64,000 bases of DNA from Myxococcota bacterium (GCA_022072125.1 JAJVIH010000016.1:105205-169204); one strand, 5' to 3'; counted from the stretch's first letter, positions 26,422-35,993 are shown. Notes: generated by a model not told the origin, from the letters alone. Made by a program: numbers and translations.

Positions 26422-27008
26422 AGAAGTTTGAACGCGAGGATCACCTGCTTGAACATTCCTACGACGAGATTCAGGAGTACGACAATCCGCTGCCCCGGTG
26501 GTGGGTCTATATCTTCTGGGCGACCATCGTTTTCTCGGTTTTCTACTGGATCCACTACCACATGACCGGTCAGGGCGCGCCGGTGGCGCAGTCCTATGAC
26601 GAGGAAATGGCGGAGTTGAACAAGCTCAAGGCGGAAATCGCGGCGAAGGAATTCAAGCCGGAAGAAGCCAACCTGGCGGCCATGCTGGCCAACCCCGCCA
26701 GCATCGAGGAAGGCAAGGCGCTCTACCCCAGCCGTTGCATGCCCTGCCATGGCGCCAGCGGCGAGGGGCTGGTCGGGCCCAACCTGACCGATGACCACTG
26801 GATTCACACCAAGGGCACGCTGGCCGGAATCTACAATGTGATTGACAAGGGCGTGCCCGCCAAGGGCATGATCCCGTGGGGAACCCAGCTCAAGCCCGCG
26901 CAGATTGGGGCGCTCACCGCCTACGTGGCCTCCCTGCGCGGAACCAGTCCCGCCAACGCCAAGGCGCCCGAGGGCGAGCAGATCGCGCCCTCATGGTTGA
27001 AAAAATGA
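26418..27008 (+). CDS. ccoP: CcoP cytochrome c subunit, single-haem form
   Basis: A 196-residue protein from ATG 26418 (CAGGAG upstream). It has an N-terminal domain with YDNPLPRWWVYIFWATIVFSVFYW (the CcoP signature and membrane helix, about 24-46), then a cytochrome c domain with one haem motif, Cys107-Met-Pro-Cys110-His111, and a distal Met in KGMIPWGTQL. Classical CcoP proteins (about 300 residues) carry two CxxCH; this one has lost or never had the second. It passes electrons from soluble cytochrome c to CcoO. Coupled by 4-base overlaps on both sides. Confidence 0.93.
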   Translation: MKKFEREDHLLEHSYDEIQEYDNPLPRWWVYIFWATIVFSVFYWIHYHMTGQGAPVAQSYDEEMAELNKLKAEIAAKEFKPEEANLAAMLANPASIEEGKALYPSRCMPCHGASGEGLVGPNLTDDHWIHTKGTLAGIYNVIDKGVPAKGMIPWGTQLKPAQIGALTAYVASLRGTSPANAKAPEGEQIAPSWLKK

Positions 27009-28426
27009 GTTCCGCCGCGCCCACCCTGCAACAACGCCCGATCCGCGCCGGTTCGCCGCCGGCCGCAAGGGAGCGCGTGTTGCCCACCCTGAACGAGGAT
27101 GGCTCCCGCCGCTGGCTGGATCCCAAACCAAGCAAGGGAAAATTCTGGAAGCGGCGGGTGGCGGCGGCGTGGATTCTGATCGGCGTGTTCACCCTGCTGC
27201 CATGGATCAATATCCACGGCAAGCCGGCGGTGTTGCTGGATATCGCGGGCAGGCATTTCACCCTGTTCGGCATGACCTTTCTGCCGACGGACACCGTGTT
27301 GCTGATGCTGCTCATGGTCAGCATCCTGCTGTCCGTCGTGCTGGCGACCGCGCTGGCGGGCCGGGTGTGGTGCGGATGGGCCTGCCCGCAGACGGTGTAC
27401 ATGGAGTTCCTCTACCGGCCCATCGAGCGGCTGATCGAAGGACGGGACTACGGGAAAAAAACCGTCCCGGGGTGGAAAAAAGTCCTCAAGGCCGGGGTTT
27501 TCCTGGTGTTCAGCGCGCACCTGGCCAACACCTTCCTGTCCTACTTCGTGGGCGTGGAGGCGATGAAGCAATGGACCATGCAGCCGCCGCTGGAGCATCC
27601 CACCCCCTTCCTGGTGTTCTCGGCGGTGACCGGTCTGATGATGCTGGACTTCGGCTATTTCCGCGAGCAGGTCTGCATGGTCGCCTGTCCCTATGGCCGG
27701 TTCCAGAGCGTGCTGCTGGATCGCAAGTCGCTGATCGTGGGTTACGATTACCGGCGCGGCGAGCCCCGCGGCAAACCGGCGAAGCCTGGCGAGCCGCCGC
27801 GCGGCGACTGCATTGACTGCGGGGCCTGCGTGCGCACCTGCCCCACCGGCATTGATATCCGCGACGGGTTGCAGATGGAGTGCATCCACTGCACGCAGTG
27901 CATGGACGCCTGCGACGAGATCATGGACAACACCGGCAAGCCGCGCGGGCTCATCCGTTACTCGTCGCAGGATGAACTGGCGGGGCGGCCGCGCAAATTC
28001 CTGCGCTGGCGCGTGGTGTTTTATCCCGCAATCCTGATCGCGGCGCTGGGCGCGCTTCTCTATAACCTCTCGCTCTCCCGCGACGCCGATGTCACGGTGC
28101 TGCGCGGCATCAATATCCCGTTCACCATCAACCAGAATGGCGAGGTGATGAACCATGTCCGCGTCAGGATTCACAACCGCACGGATCAGCGGGCCAGCTA
28201 CGCCATCGAACTGGCGGATTTCCCTGAAGGCAGGCTGGTGATTCCGGTGAATCCGCTGCCAGTGGACGCGGACAAAATCGTGGAAAGCCCGGTATTCGTG
28301 CTGGCGCCGAAGGCGGCCATCCCCGGCGGCGAAAGGCAGGTCCAGGTGCGCGTCAGCGACGGGAAGTTTGAAAAGATCATTCCCTACAAACTGCTGGGTC
28401 CCACCGGCGAGGGAGGGAAGCCATGA
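27005..28426 (+). CDS. ccoG: CcoG/FixG/RdxA membrane ferredoxin-like protein
   Basis: A 473-residue protein starting in a 4-base overlap with ccoP. It has several membrane helices, the VWCGWACPQTVYMEFLYRPIE signature, REQVCMVACPYGRFQ, and two 4Fe-4S clusters: CIDCGACVRTCPTG and CIHCTQCMDACDE. The C-terminus is a periplasmic Ig-like domain. CcoG is thought to reduce Cu(II) to Cu(I) for assembly of the CuB centre of cbb3 oxidase. The position within the cco operon is canonical. Confidence 0.95.
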   Translation: MSSAAPTLQQRPIRAGSPPAARERVLPTLNEDGSRRWLDPKPSKGKFWKRRVAAAWILIGVFTLLPWINIHGKPAVLLDIAGRHFTLFGMTFLPTDTVLLMLLMVSILLSVVLATALAGRVWCGWACPQTVYMEFLYRPIERLIEGRDYGKKTVPGWKKVLKAGVFLVFSAHLANTFLSYFVGVEAMKQWTMQPPLEHPTPFLVFSAVTGLMMLDFGYFREQVCMVACPYGRFQSVLLDRKSLIVGYDYRRGEPRGKPAKPGEPPRGDCIDCGACVRTCPTGIDIRDGLQMECIHCTQCMDACDEIMDNTGKPRGLIRYSSQDELAGRPRKFLRWRVVFYPAILIAALGALLYNLSLSRDADVTVLRGINIPFTINQNGEVMNHVRVRIHNRTDQRASYAIELADFPEGRLVIPVNPLPVDADKIVESPVFVLAPKAAIPGGERQVQVRVSDGKFEKIIPYKLLGPTGEGGKP

Positions 28427-28902
28427 AACGGGGAGGATACTGGCCCTGGTTGTTGGGAGGCGCGCTGGCGCTGCATAGCGGCGGCATGATTGCGATGGCC
28501 GTCACCGCGAACCGCGACCCATCGGTCGCCTATGAGGAGGATTACTACCGGAAGGCCCTCAACTGGGATCAGCACATGGCGCAGGAGGTCCGCAACCGCG
28601 AGTTGGGCTGGACGCTTTCGCTGGAAAACCCGGGCAGGGCTTCCATGAAAGAGAATGAATTGCGGGTGCGTCTGCTGGATGGCGCGGGGTTGCCGCTCCA
28701 TGGGGCCCAGATAACGCTGGAGGCCTTCCCGGTGGCGCGGTCCGGCCAGAAAATCGCGGTGACATTCCGGGAATCACCGCGGGGCGATTACCTCGCCAGC
28801 GCGCGTCTGAGCCGCCCCGGTTTGTGGGAATACCGTTTCACGGTCCGGCGCGGCGAGGACATATTCACCTCGGTCCAGCGTCCTGGGCTGGGGGCGGAGT
28901 AA
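28423..28902 (+). CDS. ccoH: CcoH/FixH oxidase assembly protein
   Basis: A 159-residue membrane-anchored protein: one N-terminal helix (WPWLLGGALALHSGGMIAMAV), then PSVAYEEDYYRKALNWDQHMAQ, the characteristic FixH motif, and a beta-rich periplasmic domain. It helps assemble the cbb3 complex. It overlaps ccoG by 4 bases. Confidence 0.88.
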   Translation: MKRGGYWPWLLGGALALHSGGMIAMAVTANRDPSVAYEEDYYRKALNWDQHMAQEVRNRELGWTLSLENPGRASMKENELRVRLLDGAGLPLHGAQITLEAFPVARSGQKIAVTFRESPRGDYLASARLSRPGLWEYRFTVRRGEDIFTSVQRPGLGAE

Positions 28903-28905
28903 GCC

Positions 28906-29637
28906 ATGTGGGTTCTGCTCGGCGCGGTTTTGGTGTCAAGCCTGGTGGGGAGCCTGCATTGCGCGGGCATGTGCGGGGGATTCAGCGCGCTGGGAGCGGC
29001 CCACGACGGTGTTCGCGGTCCGCTGATTCCATCGGCGGCCTATCATGCCGGGCGTCTTGTCACCTATCTGCTGCTCGGCGGGCTGGCGGGCGCGCTGGGG
29101 TCCGCGATTGATCTGACGGGCCGGCTGGCGGGCATGACCCATATGGCGGCCATGTTGTCCGGGGTGATGGTGATTGCGTTGGGGACCAAGGGCCTGTTGA
29201 GCGCCGCCGGCCTGAGAACCACGGAATGGACGCCGCGCTGGAAACGCATGGGGGTTTGGCTGTTCCGCCTGCACCGTTCCTTCGCGGGAAAACCAGCGGT
29301 CGTGCGGTCGCTGATGCTGGGGCTGAGTTCGACCCTGCTGCCCTGCGGATGGCTTTACGCCTACGCGGCGGCGGCGGCGGGGACCTCCGATCCGCTGATG
29401 GGCGTGGCGGTGATGGGCGTTTTCTGGGTGGGCACCGTGCCGGCGCTGGCGGGCATGGGGCTGCTCGCGGCCATCGCCAGCAGCCGTTTCCGCCGGCGCC
29501 TGCCCGTGCTGATGCCCCTCTTGTTGATCACGGCGGGGCTCGTCACGATTTTCTGGCGGGCGCCGCTTTCCGGAACTCCCGCCGCAAACGCTGGTCCGGC
29601 GGCGGCCAGCCAACAGGTGGTGTGTCATGGCGAGTAG
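28906..29637 (+). CDS. TauE/SafE (UreH-like) membrane protein of the cbb3 cluster
   Basis: A 243-residue protein with six predicted membrane helices and the motif GSLHCAGMCGGF near the N-terminus, plus SSTLLPCGWLYAY in the second half. These motifs are shared with the DsbD/CcdA-like UreH family commonly found between ccoH and ccoI. The paired Cys (CAGMC) and the context suggest copper handling for oxidase assembly. It starts 3 bases after ccoH and overlaps ccoI by 11. Confidence 0.87.
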   Translation: MWVLLGAVLVSSLVGSLHCAGMCGGFSALGAAHDGVRGPLIPSAAYHAGRLVTYLLLGGLAGALGSAIDLTGRLAGMTHMAAMLSGVMVIALGTKGLLSAAGLRTTEWTPRWKRMGVWLFRLHRSFAGKPAVVRSLMLGLSSTLLPCGWLYAYAAAAAGTSDPLMGVAVMGVFWVGTVPALAGMGLLAAIASSRFRRRLPVLMPLLLITAGLVTIFWRAPLSGTPAANAGPAAASQQVVCHGE

Positions 29638-32080
29638 CGTGTTTCCCTATCAACCCGTGGCGCGCAGGCAGGCGGAAGAACAGGCGGAGACCCTGTGCCT
29701 GCATTGTGGAACGCCGGTTCCGCGCGGTCTCGTCAACAACGGCGCGCCGGCCAGGTTCTGCTGTTCCGCCTGCGAAACCGTGTATGGCATCCTGCGCGAG
29801 GGCGGACTGGAGCGTTATTACGATCTGGTGCGCGAAAGCGGCGGCGCCTGCCCGGTCAGCCCGCGTTCGCAGGGCCGCGGCTACGAGGATTTTGACGATC
29901 CGGGCTTCATCGAGCGTTATGTGCGGGCCAGCAAGACCGGCGCGCCGCAGGTGCGGCTCTATCTGGAAAACATCCATTGCGCCGCGTGTCTGTGGCTGCT
30001 GGAGCGCATCCGCCGGGTCGAGCCGGGAATTTTGTCCATCCGCGTGGATTTGCCGCGTTCCATGGCCGAGGTGACGTGGGACGATCGGCGGGTCACACTC
30101 TCCGCCATCGCCCGGCTGCTGGACAAGATCGGCTACGCGCCCCATCCGTGGCGGGGTGAAAACGCCCAGGAACTGCGCCGCCAGGAAGACCGCGCGATCC
30201 TCGTCCGCATGGGCGTGTCGGGCGCCATCGCGGCCAATGTCATGCTCACCTCCATCGCGCTGTACAGCGGACTGTTCGGGGCCATGGACGCGGAAATGGA
30301 GAGCTTTTTCCGCTGGACTTCGCTGGGGTTGATCATTCCGGCCATGATTTGGGGCGGGGATGTTTTCTTCAAAAGCGCGTGGCGGTCCATTGTCCATCGC
30401 GCGCCCAACCTGGATGTCCCGATTGTGCTGGGGATCGCCGCCGGGATGATCGGGGGGACCGTGAACGTGGTTCGCGGCGCGGGAGAAATCTATTTCGATT
30501 CGCTGGCGATGCTGATCTTCCTGCTGTTGGGCGGGCGCTGGCTGCAGCGGCGCGGCATGCACCGGGCGGCGGACGCGGCGGAACTGGTGATGGCGCTGAC
30601 CCCCTCGCGCGCGCGGCTGGTCGAGGGCGAGGGCGTGCGCGATGTTCCGGTGGAAACGCTGAAGGTCTCGGATCTCATCGAGGTGCGCGCGGGCGAGACC
30701 ATTCCCGCCGACGGACTGGTGACGCGCGGTGAATCGGATATCAACCTGGCCTGGCTGACCGGCGAGTCCAGACCTTCGCCCGTTACGGCGGGGACGGCTG
30801 TTCACGCGGGCGCCGTCAACCTGACCGCGCCGATCCGCGTCCGCGTCAGCGCCACGGGCGAACAGACGCGCATCGGCCGGCTGATGGATCTGATGCGCGC
30901 GGCCGCGGAAAACCGCGCGCCCATCGTGCGGCTGGCGGACCGCTTCACCGCCCATTTTCTCGCCGGCGTGACCGGGTTGGCGGCGCTGACCCTGGCGATC
31001 TGGTGGGGCGGCGGGCCGGAGCAGGCGATTGAACACGCAGTGGCGCTGTTGATCGTGGGATGTCCCTGCGTGCTGGGGCTGGCCACGCCGCTGGCTTTCG
31101 CGGCCGCCATCGGCTGCGCCGCCCGCAAGGGCGTTCTGATCAAGGGCGGAGACGCCATCGAACGCCTGGCGGGGGCGCGCCACCTGTGGCTCGACAAAAC
31201 CGGCACCCTGACCGAAGGCCGCATGCGGCTGGTCTCCTGGACCGGAGATGAAGCGCTCAAGCCGCTGTTCGGATCGCTGGAGCGCCATTCCAGCCATCCC
31301 ATCGCGGACGCGGCGGCGGAGTTGCCCGGCGGAGCGGCGGTGGAGTCGTTTTCCTGCACGGTGGGCGGCGGCGTCTCCGGGGTGGTCAACGGCGTCCGGA
31401 TTGACGCCGGATCGCTGAAGTGGGTGCTGGAACGGGCGGCGCTCGATGGCGATGATCTGATCGCCCGTGCGCGGGAGCGTCAGGCCAATGGTGAAACCGT
31501 GGTGGCGATCGCCGCCGGCGGCCGCTTGGCGGCGCTGGCCGGTTTCCGCGATCCCATTCGTGCGGATGCGAAGGAAACCGTGGATGGCCTGCGCCGGATG
31601 GGCTTCACGGTGGGTATCCTGTCGGGCGATGATCCGTTGACGGTCCGCGCCGCCGCCCGCGAACTGGGCGTTCCCGGTGAATTGGCGCGAGGCGGCGTCA
31701 CCCCGGAAGGCAAACTGGAGTTGATCCGGAACGAAATGAAGGAACATCCGGTGGTGATGGTGGGCGACGGGGTGAATGACGCCGCCGCGCTTTCCGCCGC
31801 GAGCGCCGGCGTGGCCGTGCATGGCGGCGCCGAGGCTGGTCTCGCCGCGGCGAATATCTATCTGAACCGTCCGGGCGTGGCGCCCGTGCTGGAACTGGCC
31901 CGGGGCGCCCGCCGGACCATGCGGGTGGTGCGTTCCAGTCTGTTGTTCGCGTTGTTCTACAACCTGTTTTCCATTTCGCTGGCGGTGGCGGGTCTGGTGC
32001 ATCCGCTGACCGCGGCCATCATCATGCCGCTGAGTTCGCTGACCGTGGTGGTCAACTCCACCCGCGCGCGGTCATTCTGA
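29627..32080 (+). CDS. ccoI: CcoI/FixI copper-translocating P-type ATPase
   Basis: An 817-residue P1B-type ATPase. It has an N-terminal Cys-rich metal-binding region (LCLHCGTPVPRG and FCCSACETVYGIL), an HMA-like domain with IHCAACLWLLE, the transmembrane ion motif GCPCVLGLATPL, phosphorylation site DKTGTLTEG, HSSHPIADAA (HP motif) and GDGVNDAAAL. It exports Cu(I) for insertion into the oxidase. It overlaps the preceding gene and is followed after 10 bases by ccoS. Confidence 0.95.
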   Translation: MASSVFPYQPVARRQAEEQAETLCLHCGTPVPRGLVNNGAPARFCCSACETVYGILREGGLERYYDLVRESGGACPVSPRSQGRGYEDFDDPGFIERYVRASKTGAPQVRLYLENIHCAACLWLLERIRRVEPGILSIRVDLPRSMAEVTWDDRRVTLSAIARLLDKIGYAPHPWRGENAQELRRQEDRAILVRMGVSGAIAANVMLTSIALYSGLFGAMDAEMESFFRWTSLGLIIPAMIWGGDVFFKSAWRSIVHRAPNLDVPIVLGIAAGMIGGTVNVVRGAGEIYFDSLAMLIFLLLGGRWLQRRGMHRAADAAELVMALTPSRARLVEGEGVRDVPVETLKVSDLIEVRAGETIPADGLVTRGESDINLAWLTGESRPSPVTAGTAVHAGAVNLTAPIRVRVSATGEQTRIGRLMDLMRAAAENRAPIVRLADRFTAHFLAGVTGLAALTLAIWWGGGPEQAIEHAVALLIVGCPCVLGLATPLAFAAAIGCAARKGVLIKGGDAIERLAGARHLWLDKTGTLTEGRMRLVSWTGDEALKPLFGSLERHSSHPIADAAAELPGGAAVESFSCTVGGGVSGVVNGVRIDAGSLKWVLERAALDGDDLIARARERQANGETVVAIAAGGRLAALAGFRDPIRADAKETVDGLRRMGFTVGILSGDDPLTVRAAARELGVPGELARGGVTPEGKLELIRNEMKEHPVVMVGDGVNDAAALSAASAGVAVHGGAEAGLAAANIYLNRPGVAPVLELARGARRTMRVVRSSLLFALFYNLFSISLAVAGLVHPLTAAIIMPLSSLTVVVNSTRARSF

Positions 32081-32090
32081 GGAGGACGCC

Positions 32091-32276
32091 ATGGAAGTGA
32101 TATACATCGTGCTGCCGCTGGCGCTGATCATTGTGGGGGCGGCGGTGGCCGCGTATGTCTGGTCGGTGCGCGACGGACAACTGGATGATCTGGAATCCCC
32201 GCCGGTGCGCATGCTGTTCGACGACGAGGTCAGTCGCAGAACTCCACGCAGTCCATCAGTAAATCCAGATCGCTGA
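32091..32276 (+). CDS. ccoS: CcoS cbb3 oxidase maturation protein
   Basis: A 61-residue protein with a single helix (IYIVLPLALIIVGAAVAAYVW), then SVRDGQLDDLESPPVRMLFDDE, the diagnostic CcoS signature. It has a strong GAGGAGG ribosome site. Its 3' end overlaps, tail to tail, the last 47 bases of the FNR-like gene on the other strand. CcoS is needed for cofactor insertion into cbb3 oxidase. Confidence 0.93.
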   Translation: MEVIYIVLPLALIIVGAAVAAYVWSVRDGQLDDLESPPVRMLFDDEVSRRTPRSPSVNPDR

Positions 32277-32967
32277 CCAGCACCGTTCTTCCATTGAAAC
32301 GCGCCACACCCTCTTCTTCCAGCATGCGCATGGCGCGGGTGACGGTTTCGGGCCGCGATCCCAGCATGGAGGCGATGTCCTGCCGGGACAAAGGCAGATC
32401 AATGGTGAGGTTGCCCTCGGCGTCGGTGTCTCCAAAGCGATCCTTGAGCGTCAGCAGCAGATGGGCCAAACGGCTTTTCACCGGCATGACCACCGATTGC
32501 AGGAAGGACTCCTCCGATTGCCGCAGGTCCTCCGCCATGCGTTTGAGGAATTGCAATCCCAGGGCGGGGTTGTGGTCGAGCAGGCGGTTGACGACATCCC
32601 GGGGGACAAAGCAGATGCGCGACTCCGCAAGCGCCTCCGCGGTGGCGCTATAGGGCCCGCCGGAGAAAAAGGCGCGGTAACCCAGGGTCTGGCCTTCCTG
32701 GATCAGGCGCGGCGACACGCCGTTGCCCTCGGGGTCGGATTTGCGCAGCAGCACCGTTCCGGACTCCACGCAGTAGACGCCGTCGCAGGGGTGGCCCTGG
32801 TGGAAAATGATCTGGCCCGGGCGGTAGGTGTGGCAGACCTTGCCTTCATTGAGGGTGGCGATGTCATCATCCCGGATGGCGCACCATTCGCTGCGGTTCC
32901 GGGACTGGCAGGTGAAACAGGCGGCGGATTTGAGCCGGGCTTTATCCCGCTGACGAGGCGCGTTCAT
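32230..32967 (-). CDS. fnr: FNR-type oxygen-sensing transcriptional regulator
   Basis: A 245-residue CRP/FNR family protein. N-terminal cysteines Cys17, Cys20 and Cys29 and a central Cys119 (SRICFVP, at the place of E. coli FNR Cys122) fit a 4Fe-4S cluster. The cNMP-like beta roll is RPGQIIFHQGHPCDGVYCVESGTVLL. The HTH is LPLSRQDIASMLGSRPETVTRAMRMLEEEG, with Glu and Arg placed as in FNR recognition helices. It likely activates the cco operon under low oxygen through the box at 23864-23877. It is convergent with ccoS. Confidence 0.9.
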   Translation of the reverse strand: MNAPRQRDKARLKSAACFTCQSRNRSEWCAIRDDDIATLNEGKVCHTYRPGQIIFHQGHPCDGVYCVESGTVLLRKSDPEGNGVSPRLIQEGQTLGYRAFFSGGPYSATAEALAESRICFVPRDVVNRLLDHNPALGLQFLKRMAEDLRQSEESFLQSVVMPVKSRLAHLLLTLKDRFGDTDAEGNLTIDLPLSRQDIASMLGSRPETVTRAMRMLEEEGVARFNGRTVLVSDLDLLMDCVEFCD

Positions 32968-33164
32968 TCTCCAGGTTCCTCGGATGGAGCAATATATTCA
33001 TCGCAGGTCCGCATGACGCTGTCCAAACTCAATCCTGCAATAATCCGTGCAAGCCCGTAAGTGGAATGTATCCATAACTCCCGCTCCGTCTCTTGTCACG
33101 CCGGTCCGTGATGGACCCAGTCTCATTTTGACCAAACCCGGCGGCGCACATCACCGGGGCTGAT

Positions 33165-33914
33165 TCACCCCCGCAGCTTGTCCTTCATCGCCGACCAGAA
33201 AGCGATGGCGTACTCCACCCCGGTGTAGAGCGTGAAGGCCGCCGTGATGCTCATGATGGTGTTGGACCAGAAGACCCAGTCCAGTTGCGGGATGCGGACA
33301 AATCCCATCAGCACCAGGGGTCCCGCCAGCACCGGCACCAGGATCAAAATGGCGGTGCGGACCACCCCGCCCAGCCGGAAAATGAAGATGCTGGCCAGGG
33401 GCCCCAGTCCCCCGGCGACGCCCATGACGGTGATCAGCGCCCTGCCGTTGTCCATGGCGAGGATTTCATCCTGGTGGCGGAAGACGACGAACATGCCGAT
33501 CAGCATGGTGGCGGCCGCCTGGAACATGGCCTTGATTTTTCCGGATTGCCGGGCGCCCATGACCACCCCTTCGGCGGCGGAAAACGAGCGCATGTAGGAG
33601 ACGACCATGTCGCGGATGAAGAACGCGAAAATGGTCCACAGGGGGGCCAGACCGACCGCGTAATAGGTCAGGAAAAAGCAGAAGCGCGACAGGGTGTCGG
33701 CGAGCGGATCCAGCAGCGCCCCGATTTTGCTGCTCTCGTTGCGGGCGCGGGCGACGTATCCGTCAATGATATCGGAGGTCTCGCCCCAGCACAGGATCAG
33801 GTAGGCGATGGTGACCTCGATCGCGCGGCCCGTCAGGAACAGGGCCACGAAAACCGGGATGACCGCGATGCGAAACAGGGTGAGCTGGTTCGCGGTGGTG
33901 AACAGCCGGGACAT
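33165..33914 (-). CDS. CDP-alcohol phosphatidyltransferase
   Basis: A 249-residue integral membrane enzyme with the family signature DGYVARARNESSKIGALLDPLAD (DGxxAR...G...D...D) and an N-terminal TTANQLTLFRIAVIPVF. It transfers a phosphatidyl group from CDP-diacylglycerol to an alcohol such as glycerol-3-phosphate or inositol. Length and layout resemble PgsA but the acceptor cannot be fixed from sequence. ATG 33914 is preferred to the frame opening at 33953. It lies 68 bases downstream of the HEAT-repeat gene on the same strand. Confidence 0.87.
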   Translation of the reverse strand: MSRLFTTANQLTLFRIAVIPVFVALFLTGRAIEVTIAYLILCWGETSDIIDGYVARARNESSKIGALLDPLADTLSRFCFFLTYYAVGLAPLWTIFAFFIRDMVVSYMRSFSAAEGVVMGARQSGKIKAMFQAAATMLIGMFVVFRHQDEILAMDNGRALITVMGVAGGLGPLASIFIFRLGGVVRTAILILVPVLAGPLVLMGFVRIPQLDWVFWSNTIMSITAAFTLYTGVEYAIAFWSAMKDKLRG

Positions 33915-33982
33915 GGGTGAGTCAGGTATCCCCGAAACCCGGCTCCGGTTCAAGCGCCCGCCGGTTCAGGAAGGGGCGTGGT

Positions 33983-35638
33983 TCAGCGCAGGCGGCTGTT
34001 CCGGATGTAAAAATCGGCAAGTTTCCGCAGGTCCGGGTCTTCTTCCTCGTTGCCGGAAATGGTCTGGAGCGGTTCAATCGCCTGACGGACGCCGATCTCG
34101 CCCAGCGCCTGCACGACGGCCTTGCGCTCGAAACCGGTGACATCCTGCAGCATCCGCTTGAGCGGAACCACCGCCCCGGTGGCGCGCAATTCGCCCAGGT
34201 AGCGCATGCACTTGGTGCGCAGTTCGATGCGCGGGTCCTTCAATCCGCGGATGATCAGCTTGACCGCCCACGGGCCGCCGTCGGCGCGGGCGTTGTCGTA
34301 GAGTTTCTCGCGCACCCCCTGGTCGCCTTCATCCACCAGGAACTCCAGGTGTTTGAACACATCGCCGCTCTTGTAGCGCGCCAGCGCCTGCATGGCGTGC
34401 GCGCGGATGTCCCGGTTCTCGTGGCGCAGCAGCGGCGCCAGCCGGTCCACCGATTCCGGAGCGCCAATCTGGCCCAGGATGTCAATCGCCAGCAGCCGGG
34501 TGTTGAGGTTGCTCGATCCCAGGGATTCATGCAGGCGGGGCAGCAGGCGATCCCCGGCGCGGGTGAACAGCACCGTCAGGTTCTTGCGCTGCGCCGGGTT
34601 GGGATCGGCCATCATCTCGAACAGCAGGTCTTCGCCCGTGGAACCCTGCGCGAGCAGGACATTGCCCGCGGCGACCGCGCGGTAGATGTTCTCGTCGGTC
34701 ACCACCAGCGCCAGTTTGGACAGGCGGTCGCGCGATCCGTCGCCGATCAGGGCCCGGTTGATGCGTCCGCGGATGGCCGGCGGGGTGCGGGGCAGGATAT
34801 CCACCAGCGCGCCAAAGCCCGCGGCGCCGTGATCAGTCAGTTTTTCCACCGCCAACTCCTGCCCCTTCAGGCTGGAACAGGCCATGGTCAGCCGGGTCAG
34901 GCCATCCACCGCCTGGACGGCGGGATATCCGCTGATTTGACGGACCATTTCGACCGCCAGGGAATCATCGGCGGTGCGCGCGATATCCATCAATGCTTCA
35001 AACGCCGCCGGGCTTTTCAGGCCGGCGATGCCGAACGCCGCCGCGCGGGCGACCAGCGGGTCCTTGGATTTTGATTCCCGGATGAGCAGCGGCAGGCTGT
35101 CTTCCGCCCCCAGCATGCCCAGCGCGGTCAGGGCGGTGGCGCGGACCCTGGGGTCGGCGGACTCCGCGCGTTCGCTGACCTTGTCTTTCATCTCCGGACC
35201 AAACGAGGCGATGGCCCGCGCCGCCTCCAGCCGCACATTTTCGTCGGAACTGCCGAAGCGGTTGAGAATATTGCCGGCAAGGGCCCTGGCCTTCATTCGC
35301 GCCACGCCGCGGATCACCCCCACCAGCGCGCCGGGGTGCTCTTCCTTGAAACCGAGCGTGAGGGCGTATTGGGCGCCCTCATTGCCCTGGAATCCGCCCA
35401 CCCCTTCGTAGAGCCGTCCGCGCACTTCCGGCTGGCTCTCCTTCTTGATCATGTCGGTGAGCATCCACAGGCCGGGATTGCCTTTCGCCGCCAGTTCGCG
35501 GATGGCCTCCTCCTTCCGGGACTCATCGCCGGAAGCAAGCAGTTTCGCCGCTTCCACGGGGGTTAACGCCAGTGCGGGGATGCTCCAACCTGACACAAGC
35601 ATGGCGCAGAAAAGTCCGGCGGGGATCAGGTGACGCAT
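33983..35638 (-). CDS. Exported HEAT-repeat protein
   Basis: At 551 residues from ATG 35638 it begins with a signal peptide (IPAGLFCAMLVSGWSIPALA). The rest is a run of about 30-residue helical repeats, for example SDENVRLEAARAIASFGPEM, ADPRVRATALTALGMLGAED, SNLNTRLLAIDILGQIGAPE and ENRDIRAHAMQALARYKSGD. HEAT solenoids are protein-binding scaffolds; the partner is unknown. The upstream 60 codons of the open frame lack a ribosome site and signal-like features and are left out. Confidence 0.85.
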   Translation of the reverse strand: MRHLIPAGLFCAMLVSGWSIPALALTPVEAAKLLASGDESRKEEAIRELAAKGNPGLWMLTDMIKKESQPEVRGRLYEGVGGFQGNEGAQYALTLGFKEEHPGALVGVIRGVARMKARALAGNILNRFGSSDENVRLEAARAIASFGPEMKDKVSERAESADPRVRATALTALGMLGAEDSLPLLIRESKSKDPLVARAAAFGIAGLKSPAAFEALMDIARTADDSLAVEMVRQISGYPAVQAVDGLTRLTMACSSLKGQELAVEKLTDHGAAGFGALVDILPRTPPAIRGRINRALIGDGSRDRLSKLALVVTDENIYRAVAAGNVLLAQGSTGEDLLFEMMADPNPAQRKNLTVLFTRAGDRLLPRLHESLGSSNLNTRLLAIDILGQIGAPESVDRLAPLLRHENRDIRAHAMQALARYKSGDVFKHLEFLVDEGDQGVREKLYDNARADGGPWAVKLIIRGLKDPRIELRTKCMRYLGELRATGAVVPLKRMLQDVTGFERKAVVQALGEIGVRQAIEPLQTISGNEEEDPDLRKLADFYIRNSRLR

Positions 35639-35770
35639 GGGCGGTGAATCCTTGGTTTCGGGAAGCAGGCGGCGCCCGGCCCCCCGGAAAGAAAAATCAG
35701 CGGCGGCATCGGTCAAATAACCGATTCTGATACTAGAAGGTTGGACCCATGCTTTCAAGCCACAATTGCA

Positions 35771-35806
35771 GAGAGGATGCAACCGATTTCCGGTGTGAAC
35801 CCCCCC
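35771..35806 (+). repeat. 36-bp direct repeat, copy 1
   Basis: Starts GAGAGGATGCAACCGATTTC and ends in C6; identical to 38507-38542 over 36 bases. The flanks differ immediately outside. It contains a small ACCG...CGGT hairpin. The copy lies about 133 bases upstream of the HEAT-repeat gene. Confidence 0.9.
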
Positions 35807-35993
35807 TTCCGCTCTCAACAACGGGCGTTTTTCCCCCGCCCGCTTTCGCTTGCTATTTGGTTGTCAAAGATCTTCCGCGGGATCGCCCGGGATTTTTTCG
35901 CCCGCACCGGGTTCGCACGCGCTCGCTCATCCACGCGCGCGCTTCATTCCAGCCGCCGCGTGCGCCATCCTTTCAAGCGCGCTTCGGCCTCAT

